This document shows, piece by piece, positions 12,075-21,068 of a stretch of DNA of 64,000 nt. The notes under the pieces were generated by a model. The model searched no databases and was not told the origin of the DNA. It saw only the letters and a list, made by a program, of their open reading frames with translations. Position 1 is the stretch's first letter. Each line of letters opens with the position of its first letter. The DNA is taken from the NCBI GenBank assembly GCA_015179125.1, contig WHVA01000395.1, positions 1 through 64,000 of the forward strand, read 5' to 3'. The DNA comes from Gautieria morchelliformis. Taxonomy: Eukaryota > Basidiomycota > Agaricomycetes > Gomphales > Gomphaceae. Made by a program: the position numbers and the translations under genes.

Positions 12075-12159
12075 AAGTTTTTTTCAAGGTTTTTATGGGT
12101 TTCTTTGTGAAAACACAAAGAAACTTAAAAAAAGACATAAAAAACCCTGCAAAAAACTT
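12075..12159. repeat. AT-rich imperfect palindrome
   Basis: An arm beginning AAGTTTTTTTCAAGG pairs with a later arm ending CCCTGCAAAAAACTT. The core (GTTTCTTTGTG, then CACAAAGAAAC) is perfect. It sits in an A/T-rich stretch (12064-12343) with no coding signal and may be the remnant of a small inverted-repeat element. Confidence 0.4.
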
Positions 12160-12343
12160 TAAACTTTTTTACAATTTTATTGCTCAACAAATTCTAACAA
12201 AAACACAAAATTTTGTTAAATTTTTTTTTACATTGTAAAAACACTAAAAAAATTTGGACTATCTTTATAGTTTTTTGAACAGTTTTTCAGACTAGAAAAT
12301 CTTTATATGCCTCCAGTGTAACCTTTTATACCTTGTCTGTTGG

Positions 12344-13039
12344 TGTTATGTATCGGAAATCCCAGAGGTCGGAACTGGAAAGGACAACGGCTTCAACTTA
12401 TATGTTGCGCCCCTGATAAACTATCATCCTAAGTATTTCGGATTTGACTTCCGGATGTCAGAGAAGGCAGAAGTCGAGAAGAGAGTGTTGAGAGTCAGAG
12501 GTCAGAGGACAGAGGTCGGAAGAGGTGGAAGACAGAGTATCGAAGGCAGAGAGAGAGACAGGGCTTGCAAGACTTGCTGTGCTAAGAACAGGAGATAGTG
12601 CGAAGGAGTTCACGTATCGAAGTCGATTATCTGATTGCAGAAATTGAGACATACATGTGGGGGTTTTATACAAAGAGCTGAGACAACAGGTAATAGGGTA
12701 GTACTAAGCAAATTCCAGAGGGAGCAGAAATCGGATAGACATATGGGGTAAGTAACTAATGCAGAACAAGGGATAACAAGGGGGTGCAGGGTAGAGTAAG
12801 AACAATGGCAAAAGAACAAAGGGTGCATAAGTACAATGGGCATCGGAACAAACAGAAATACAGAAAAGGTATCTTGCTGTGCTCAGGGTCGAATACGGAG
12901 GCCAGCAAATAGAGTCGACCAGGGGTACTGAAGAACAAGGGGTTGAGGTCGTGGGTTGCGGAGGATGCGGAATAGAGTCGGAGGTGCTGTGGAGGTGTTC
13001 CGGAGGCAGCAGAGATGGTTGAGCGGCATGGTCATAACA
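12344..13039 (-). mobile_element. Solo LTR, 696 bp, with target duplication GTTGG
   Basis: Ends are TGTTATG and CATAACA. The flanks are GTTGG at 12339-12343 and GTTGG at 13040-13044, a perfect 5-bp target-site duplication. Read on the minus strand it has a TATAAAA box at about 12660-12667, so minus is the likely orientation. No internal genes remain, as expected after LTR-LTR recombination. It inserted into older non-coding sequence. Confidence 0.85.
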
Positions 13040-13044
13040 GTTGG

Positions 13045-13613
13045 GCTGGTTATGAAGGTACCAAAGAAGAAATGTCATGGTTTCCTTGCGACCAAGCTCA
13101 GCCATGCATCCGAGATCATGACTGACTTTCACTTGGCCTACCCTGCCAAGCCTGGACCATGGGTTCCTTGAACCTGAGCTTCAGCTCCCCGATTTCTTTT
13201 CACTCATTTCAAGGTCACTTTCTTACTTAGACCAAACACTCATTTTGCTATGTTTCAACTCGGCCATTTGCCAAATACTTACGCTTGTAGTTCTCGGTTC
13301 TCTTCCATCTCCATTTCTGTCTCTCTGATTTCCATTCCACTCCCAAAACACAAAAAGACACTAAGAAAAAAGATTCATATTTCCAATAACAAAAAAAAAA
13401 AAAAAACCATTAGCTAGCATAGAGTAGCATCCTTGTCTACTTCCATCTCCAAATCCTTCTCCTCATCATCCTGACCATTACCTGAACCCCCTCTGAGTCC
13501 CTATCTCCCGACCTGTCCACTCTCTTGTCCCCCTTGGCATTCCTCTCTGTCTCCCCATTCCCATTTTCCATGCCGGAATCTGTCTCTGACCTTTTTTCCT
13601 TTTCCTTTTCCTT
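13045..13613. other. Non-coding, pyrimidine-rich stretch
   Basis: Mostly C/T on the plus strand, with a run of 16 A at 13391-13406. No coding frame or element end recognised. It may contain the outer part of the neighbouring DNA transposon. Confidence 0.35.
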
Positions 13614-15112
13614 TCATTTGTCATTTAAGTCATTATTAAGGTCCTTTTCATGTCCAAAAAAACTCTGATTGATTGCATGAAAAGTACTCCCAGGTATAAA
13701 TCTGTTCATATCATCAAATGTACAACCTTCAAGCAGATGATAGATTATTAATAGTCCCTTCTCTACATTTCGATATGGACCTGGGTGGTGCTTGAATGGA
13801 AACAACACTCTAGGAAGAAAAACACTGGTATTGGTCCAAGTTTCTCTAATACTCTTTTCTTGATGAAATCTATTTCAGAAACAGGTTTTAGTCCTGTTCG
13901 ATTAAATTTAGTTGGCTTCAACAAAGGCCATTTTTCATCAAGAAACCCCCAATGTTCATTCATCAACATTTGATATTCTTCAAGGAGTGACTCATTCATT
14001 ATAAAGGAAAGTTCTCAGCTAACTATGAGTCGGAAAAAGGAGTGTTGTATAGCTGAGTTCATTGATAAGATGACGACTTTATATATTTCGATCTTATATT
14101 GCATTCACTATTCAACTCAGTCATTGATTTGTTGGCTCATATGTTTTCCAACATAAGGATTAGAATATTATCTGCAAAGGATAATAATAAGGAAGAACTA
14201 TTCAACACAATAACTTTATTCCTTGATGGTCATGACACAAGAGGAACAGAAATAGGAAGATCATCTAAAGTACAATGGTCACATAAACACAGAAATTCTG
14301 GAATGAGAACTCAAGTAATTATTGATTTTCATGAGATGGCTTTGTTTGTTTCTGATTCATTGCCATGTAACCACTCTGATGGTGCAATGTTGACAGAAAT
14401 GAACTTAAGAGATAAGATGGATAAGGCAGATCGTATGGCTCTTGATGGAGGCTATATACTATTTGTGAAACAAGTAGTAAAGCAAGGTAGATTGAAAGAC
14501 ATGAATTTCTGCCATCCAATTCAGAAGCAGAAGAATGCTGAACTATCAGATATGGAGAATTGCTACAATGAAAGATTTGGTAGTTTCAGATCAAAGACAG
14601 AAAGCTTCTTTGGAGAGTTAGGAATGACATTTAAGGAGTTAAATAATCAGAAGCCTGTCCAAACATTGAATCCTAAGATATTCTCTTTGCAGTTTAGATT
14701 AGCATGCTTGCTGCTTAATATCAAACAGTTTGTAAAATTAGGAGAGCTCCAAGCACAACCTAATCATATGTCATGGATGGAGAGCCATTTTGACTATCCA
14801 TCAACTGATACCCTCGACTTTGAGTCACTGAGAATCTCAACTCTAAAGGATATTACAGAAGATGCAAAGAAAATGTCTAAGTATCAAGCACAATTATTAG
14901 CAGGTACAGATACAAATGAATCTGACCAAGATATAGAAGATACATATGAAGTGAACAAAATACTAGATCATAGGACAAAAGGAAAGAAAAGATAATACTT
15001 AGTTCAATGGAAAAACTATGAAGATCACACTTACGTAAGGGAGGAAGATTTTGATACAACGCAGTGCATAGAGGACTACATTAAACGACAAAAGAAGAAG
15101 GGTAGACGCTAG
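13614..15112. mobile_element. Rearranged DNA transposon: DDE transposase with C-terminal chromodomain
   Basis: The plus strand at 14099-15112 encodes a DDE_4-like (Harbinger-related) transposase C-terminal half: LFLDGHDTR, DGGYI and RFGSFRSKTESFFG. A chromodomain (YEVNKILDHR, then YLVQWKNYEDHTYV) follows. A TAA at 14993-14995 cuts the chromodomain; the frame continues to TAG at 15110-15112. The N-terminal half lies on the opposite strand at 13999-13614 (WPLLKPTKF, YRNVEKGLLIIYHLLEGCTFDDMNRF). It is split by a frameshift near 13800. The two halves are head-to-head, so either an internal inversion occurred or two copies abut. The element is AT-rich compared with its surroundings and inactive. 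Terminal repeats were not found. Confidence 0.7.
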
Positions 15113-15347
15113 GAGGATGTTCACATTGACAACAATGTACATTCTTCTAGGATATATTAGATATCTTTTAAAATATCAACCCTAACTGAATTCATAGTCC
15201 ATCATTTTGAGCAGCTTGTATATTGTGGATACCCTAATTTTTTTTGAATGTTCTGATATTTTAAAAATATGGTTGTATGTGCTAAAGCATGGTGTGTATT
15301 CAGATAACAGAGCAATTTCAGATAGGATTTGGATGACTATATATTAA

Positions 15348-15500
15348 AAGTATATATGAAGCTTGTTACATGTATGATGATAGAATGTAGAGGCAAGTAT
15401 AGACCATATGAGTACATGTTAGAAGTATATATGAAATATTTTAGATGTACAATCACAGAATATAGAAGCGAGTATGGACAATGCCTGTACTATATTATTA
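15348..15500 (+). repeat. Imperfect 75-bp tandem duplication, AT-rich
   Basis: AAGTATATATGAA recurs at 15348 and 15423, followed in each copy by similar sequence (GATGATAGAATGTAGAGGCA against CAATCACAGAATATAGAAGC). The surrounding stretch 15113-15860 is AT-rich and non-coding. Confidence 0.5.
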
Positions 15501-15860
15501 TATATGGTTGAGAGATCTGATTAGAAGGTATGTTTAAAATAATATGCATGTATAGTACAAAGATATGCAACTATTGATGTTTAGACAATGGGGTATACAC
15601 CCTTTCCTGGGGGAGCAGCAGACTGTGAGAAAGAACTTTAGGGCTAGGATTAAGCATGCCTTACAGGTGCTGGCAACTGCCTCAATTGTGATATATTTTA
15701 TGAAATATAGATGAGCCATAGACCTGAAATAAAAACTTTACTGATATTGTTGATACCATCCACAGCATGCAACAGCTGGCTCCTCAATGTGTTTTCACCT
15801 GTGAGGCTTGCAGGAGAATCTATGCTACACATATAGGCCTGAATATTCATGTGTCCAAAA

Positions 15861-16308
15861 TGTTAAGACTGGTAGTCATACTGAGACTCAGCCTGAGACA
15901 TGGGCTGAGCCAAGGTTCAGAACAGGGGGCTTGGCTTCAACTTTGTAGGTTGTACCCACTCAGTGTTCCACACTGTATTTTGGGTCAGAGCTTGGCTTCA
16001 AGCCAAAATGTTCAGAGAAGGTTTGGGAATAGATATCAGACAAAGGACTTAAGTTATGAGGATCTAAGTCGATATCAGAACTGAGGAAATAGTGTATGGC
16101 GGGTTTATATACGAAAAGCAGGGATCAGGACAAGGGCATCAATGCCCAGATCGAGCAGATAAGCAAGATAAGAGACAATCGGACAGGAATGGTAGTAGCT
16201 GAGAATAGGAGTCAGGGGCGGAAACGAAGAGCCAAGGAAACCCGAAGGTTGCTGAGCGAGTGCCCAGGCCGAGGCCTCGGGACCGGACTTGGGAAGGGGG
16301 TCTTGACA
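15861..16308 (-). mobile_element. Inverted Gypsy LTR, 448 bp, related to the LTR at 10397
   Basis: The minus strand reads TGTCAAGACC to AGTCTTAACA. It shares long blocks with 10397-10887, including TTCTGATATC and ACTTAGATCCTCAT, and the GAAGCCAAGC motif. A TATATAAA box is at about 16106-16113. No 5-bp target duplication is visible. Being in opposite orientation, it is not the partner LTR of the 10397 element. Confidence 0.75.
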
Positions 16309-16371
16309 GTACCTCCCCCTTATAGCCAAATCCATGAAGCCACAAGTGAGAGCTTGGAGATTGCGGAGACG

Positions 16372-16490
16372 GAAGCATATATAAGCTTTGTTTCGTGTCT
16401 TCGCTTCCTGCCTTCTCCCTTCACAATCAACTACAACAACCACCATGCCTGACGCCCGGGAGCCCATAGTCGAAGAACCTGACGCGTAAC
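16372..16490 (+). pseudogene. Promoter and 5' end remnant of an unknown gene
   Basis: A TATATAAG box at about 16377, a pyrimidine/ACAA-rich leader and an ATG at 16445 open a 14-codon frame (MPDAREPIVEEPDA). It stops, while a similar charged frame (LKEKEWVRQK) continues directly after. This looks like the start of a former gene with the Gypsy LTR inserted just upstream. The product is unknown. The stretch 16490-16959 has no gene. Confidence 0.35.
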
Positions 16491-16959
16491 TTAAGGAGAA
16501 GGAATGGGTGAGGCAGAAAAGCGGGATAAGTTGAAGGAGCAGCGCCGTCTTTCATGGAAGGCAATTTGGTATATTAAAGATATTCCACACATAGATCACA
16601 GAAGCTAAGGAAAGACGGATAAACCACGAAAAAATATGCTTGTGGTCGGCCTGGAGTTAAATATCGAACCATTTGCTACTATGTCAGACCGCCAGAGAGG
16701 GGACCTATGCCAAAATGATACAGCTCGACGCATCGTTCGGGCAATTGCTGCAATCCGCATGGTCAGTTTGTGTAACTTCGTGACAGGCTATAGACGGCCA
16801 CTCACGGGATCAGGGACTGAGTCGCACCGGGGTCGGTGGCAAGACTCGGGAAGGGAGAGGAGGCACACGACTGGTCAATGTCGGCTATTGTTTTTGTGGC
16901 AGGGAATCTACACACGGGCGATACGATCGACTCGGATCCTCTATAGGAAAGATGATTAC

Positions 16960-18170
16960 TCACGTGGCAGCCTTGCCCGACGCAGGGACGGGTTGGGGAA
17001 TGACGTCAGAGCAGTCGATGAGTGCGGATCGGTCCTGGCCAATAAGAGCCATCTTAGCCATGGCACTCTTGAAGGCGTCGGCCATCTTCTCCTGCTCGTT
17101 GACGAAGCTTTGCCACGTGCATGCGGTCCTAGAGTCTTTGGGAACAGGTTTGTCAGGGTCACTTAGCACTTGAGAGGCACTTACCACGAGCGATGGCGAA
17201 GTCTGACTGCAAACGGATTTCGCCAACGTCGGCACCAGACCCCAGTGGGAGGGGGGACTCCACCTCACCTGGGGTAGAATATATTAGCGTCAATAGATGT
17301 CGGTACAGAGGTGAATCATACCGGTGCCGACGGAGCCGTTTCCGGGGAATCCGGTTCCGTTGAGTAGCACCTCGACGAAGATCTGGGTGTCAAAAGTGAA
17401 GGGCGTGGTGTCAAATGGAACCTGCATTGAACCAGGGACGACGGTGTCCGAACGCGCGATGGTGTGGGATGACAGCAAGGCAACGACCTCAGCGGGGGAG
17501 AAGTCTCCACCATCAGCCATGCGGGCTAAGATACTGGTGACGGAGTCTTGGGGCTCGGGAATCAGTCCGTCGATGGCAGGGGCAGTAGCATTGGGACGTC
17601 CGGCCAAGAACTCAAGTTGGGGTGCACCCGGGCAGTTGGTGATGGCGGCGGCAGCACCAAACTGGATTAAGTCACCAGCACTGATGGTGTTGTGCCTTTG
17701 GAGGAAGGGGGTCAGGAAACCAACACTGTCACTGATACCAGCGTTCGCCACGAAGTTGGGCTCGACGTTGGGGAAGATGATCATGGACCCATCAGCACCT
17801 CCACCGGCGGACGGCCCTAGGGACTTCGAGAACGCAATGGCGTCGTCTTTAATGGACTGATCAGTCAAGGGAGATTGGTGTTTGGGATTGGAGCTCACGG
17901 AAGCTAATACGCAGTGTCTCGTGGACATCCTCACCACAGTTGCCGCCAAACCTTGAGCATGGTCAGCGAGCGACCATAAAAAATGTCACCCTACGGGGCT
18001 GCTTACAGGTTGGTTTGGAGATCCTGGAGAAGAGGGAAGAATGCGCAGCACGCCTCGTTGGCGGTCGTAGAGCCATCAGGACAGGTCACCGAGCTCTTCT
18101 TGGCAAGGGTTGCGGCCTGGACAGATGCCACGGAGACACCGATGAGAGCAAGGAGGGTTTTGAAGCTCAT
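16960..18170 (-). CDS. Secreted class II heme peroxidase, short manganese peroxidase type (333 aa)
   Basis: Five exons (18170-18007, 17951-17899, 17846-17322, 17268-17185, 17135-16960) with four introns of 49-55 nt, all in frame. Residues 1-20 are a signal peptide ([19 protein letters not shown]). Distal residues R69, F72 and H73 (RISFHDA) and proximal H200 (SSHTIARSD) are present, as is the GADGSM calcium-site region. The three acids that bind Mn(II) in manganese and versatile peroxidases are conserved as E62, E66 and D206. The position of the surface tryptophan of lignin and versatile peroxidases holds Ala195, so Mn(II) oxidation is the expected activity. The short C-terminus ends after CSDVIP plus about 12 residues. 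The last stop (16962-16960) overlaps a GTGAGT, so a further tiny exon is possible. Confidence 0.9.
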
Positions 18171-18248
18171 GTTGACCGTTGAACGTTGACGACTGTTCTG
18201 CCTGCTGTGGTACCTGAGTGAGGTGAGGGTCTGTGTTCCACTACCCCG

Positions 18249-18256
18249 TATTTATA
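18249..18256 (-). promoter_or_regulatory. TATA box of the peroxidase gene
   Basis: TATAAATA on the minus strand, about 79 nt upstream of the ATG at 18170. Confidence 0.6.
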
Positions 18257-19587
18257 TGTCTTTTTTACACAGGTGACGCACTCTCGCCAATGAGACTCGG
18301 CAAAGTCTTGGTAACCAATAGTCGAGTAAGCATACAGAACTTTCACAGCCTTGGTATCCGGGCAATACAATTGTTTGAGCAAACAGCCATCCGACTGGAG
18401 TGTATGTCCATATGACGGTGATCCAATAATACACCCAAACGCGCGGCGTCCAATCGCTCAGGAACGTTTTACGGACTGGCAAGTTCGTGAGCGGCGGAAC
18501 GCACCGGAATGGTTGTCTCTCACGAGGCAGCGGAACCTCTTGACGGCGCGCTTATCAAGCGGTAAAGTTAAATATAGCGCTGCTTCTATATTTTTATGTT
18601 GACTTGCCTACCCCAGATTTACACCAGTGGACGTTGTGCTTTTGCCTCCCGTGGGACCGATGTTATGGTATAGCAGCATGCGGTGTATATTGCACATCAA
18701 CGAGAACTACGCGACTTGAACCCCATACCCACTCCACCCTGAAATCAATGTCGCGTTCATGGGAGACGAAGACTCATGCTGGTTGCTTCTGACATTAATT
18801 GTCTGTAATATCCACTCGGAGGCCGGCCATCGCAAGACTTGCTGCCTACTTCTGAACAGTACATATATCTCTTGGGAAATTCAGTAATGCAGCGAGACAC
18901 AGTCGACGTATTCCAGTGCCGCGCTTTGCAACCGCGTTTATTTCACCATTCATTTCCTCCCATCCATGCATGCCGGAGTTATTTACGACCCTGGCAGTTC
19001 CTTGGTCACTCTGCACCCAGTAACGTGCTTTCTGGCTGTTCTGGGTACGAGAACTTATATTAAGCACCAGGGTTCTTTTTTTGGCAGCGTTTGCTTGACA
19101 ATTAATAGATGGCGTTTCAGCTCAGAGTACAACGAGCATCAATCATATTCGCGCAGCTCGCGTGAAGAACCCACGTGCGATCTGTGTATGGTACCCATTT
19201 TTTGTCAAAGTTATTCTGTCTGTTACCTTTCATATGAGACTGATTTATTTCCAACTGTTTCACCCAGATGCAGTCACTGGTCGTTAGGCTACTAGTACTG
19301 TTCATCGAGAAGAACAAACCCCACTACGGAAAGTTTCGGTGACACAACTTCCGTTCCTGCTTGTTCCCAATTTCCCAGGAAATATTGCGTATACTCGCGA
19401 TGCCACTGGTTGTTTTGGCCAGACGGCTACTCCCTTTGCCGACGGCTATATAGAGGGAACGGAAGGGTGTCCATAGAGCTTCCCCCCTCCTCTTCTTCCC
19501 ACCTCTTTCCCGGTACCTCCATGTTGGCACGACCTAATAATGTCACTTGATATTCCATCGACCGAAATGGAATATGAAATGACATTA
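18257..19587. other. Intergenic, no gene recognised
   Basis: Upstream flank of the peroxidase gene, then scattered short frames without motifs. A TATATAG-type box near 19447 is not followed by a credible gene before the TIR element at 19588. Confidence 0.4.
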
Positions 19588-19928
19588 GGGTGTTTCACGC
19601 TTGCGTTTTCGTGGCGTTTTCGTCGATATTTTCACGACGTTTTTGAGGCGTTTTCGGAAAATGCCCTAGAAAAACGTGAGTTGCAAAAGCGCCGCCGGAG
19701 GCCCTTTCGCCGCGTTTTTGATCGCATTTTTCATGGCGTTTTTCAGGCAATAGAAAGTTCCCTTACGTGTATTATATAATCAATGTAACTTTTCTTAATG
19801 CCGGGATCCACCCGTTTCACGCTTGGCATTTTCCACGCATTTTCGCTGACCTTTTTCCAAAAGCGGCGACGAAAACGCTGACGAAAAAACCTCTGAAAAA
19901 ACCACGAAAACGCAAGCGTGAAACACCC
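19588..19928. mobile_element. MITE-like element, 341 bp, TA target duplication
   Basis: Terminal inverted repeats starting GGGTGTTTCACGCTTGCG (27 bp, perfect by eye) lie at 19588-19614 and 19902-19928. TA flanks both sides, as in Tc1/mariner-type insertions. A third, diverged copy of the TIR motif (CCGTTTCACGCTTGGC) lies inside near 19809. The interior is rich in GCGTTTT and AAAACGC words. The open frame across it has no protein features and is taken as spurious. Confidence 0.75.
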
Positions 19929-20259
19929 TATTATTCATTTCAACGTTTTCCAAGGTTGGGTGGTCACGTGACGGAAGCCAACCGAGTATCCCACGCAGCC
20001 GCGTTCTTTACATAGACCCATGAGAACCTGGTTGGGACATCGCAGCGCTACCCTCTCAGGCTCCGTTCATCATGTACACGACACATATCTTGAACGAAAC
20101 ATTCGCGTTCAAGGACGGGGCTGACAGCTTCTCGCCCGGCTGAAAGCCTCGTTGAGCTCGTCAGACCGGGTGCCTCGGAGGCGTGGCGAACGATGCAGGC
20201 GACCTGGTGCTCCTCCCTTGTAGCAAACACGCTTTTCAGGACAAGGAGTGGGTTTACAC

Positions 20260-20640
20260 GTAGATTTGGAGCTGCTCCTCGCTTGTTACTCCTCAACCTG
20301 TCACACCCAGGACGCAGAGGCACCTATGTTGCGGTCCTCAAGGCGACCGCCTCTAGCGTCTTCAGCTGACTTTCTTGCTCTCGCAGAGGGAGACGCCTTC
20401 TGGCTAGATGCCCATACTGTGGGGCACGTAATATCTGGCAAGGATGGCCGACCGCAGCAACTTCATGCAGTATCGCTCAAGCACGAGCACGACTCTGTTG
20501 CATTTGCATCAAACTTGGTCAGTGACCCATTTTAAGTACTCCGCGGAGAACGGCACACGAGTGCTCTGGTGTACGACCAGACCTACGCCCGGCACTGGGA
20601 CACGTGGATAGGCCCAAAAGAGGTTGATCGCGCCGTCCAC
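20260..20640 (+). pseudogene. Fragment of an S9 peptidase (dipeptidyl-peptidase V-like)
   Basis: One frame carries GDAFWLDAHTVGHVISGKDG, then LHAVSLK, an in-frame TAA at 20533-20535, and then SALVYDQTYARHWDTWIGPK. The last block is characteristic of the N-terminal propeller of fungal DPP V/acylaminoacyl peptidases (motif VYD, then RHWDTW-GPK). The rest of the propeller and the catalytic domain are missing, so this is a decayed fragment. Confidence 0.55.
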
Positions 20641-20670
20641 GTCGTCGGTGGCCCTCCTCGCTTGTCGTTT

Positions 20671-20716
20671 TATTGGCCAGCCCGGCTCCATTTATATAGA
20701 GCTCGGCTGGCCAATA
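20671..20716. repeat. Short hairpin with TATA-like loop
   Basis: TATTGGCCAGCC-CGGCTC pairs with GAGCTCGGCTGGCCAATA across a 10-base loop (CATTTATATA). Arms are about 18 bp with one or two mismatches. Confidence 0.55.
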
Positions 20717-20789
20717 TACCAATACTAACCCTAGTCAGCTCAAGTCCGCTCATTCCTCCAGTCGAAAGGAGCAACCTTAGTCCTTAATA

Positions 20790-21068
20790 CTTACTACGGC
20801 CTCTAGCCCGATGTTTCATGGTATCCTTCAAATGGGCTTTCTGTCCCAGTATCTCATTATGGGAACCCATGATGCACAACGTGGTTGTCAGGCCAGACTC
20901 ATACTGTATAAACACGTTTATCTAACAAAAAGATTGCGTCTCCCATGGCAGCGCGTGCAGGGACCTGACCCCTTCTCGGATTCAACTGTCGGTCTCATTG
21001 GCCCCCCCGGGTAGAAAATAGTCTCAAATGTGCCCCAACCTCGAATGCGAGCCTGGGCCTCTTGGACA
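20790..21068. other. Intergenic, no gene recognised
   Basis: Downstream flank of the MFS gene (-). Nothing recognised. Confidence 0.4.

Noticed and set aside
10397-16308. One long Gypsy element bounded by the two TGTTAAGA-type LTRs
   Set aside because: The LTRs are in opposite orientation and the sequence between them is a DNA transposon and unrelated DNA, so they belong to separate insertions.
19540-20015. Arg/Phe-rich frames of about 80 codons
   Set aside because: They are translations across the MITE and its inverted repeats and have no independent support.
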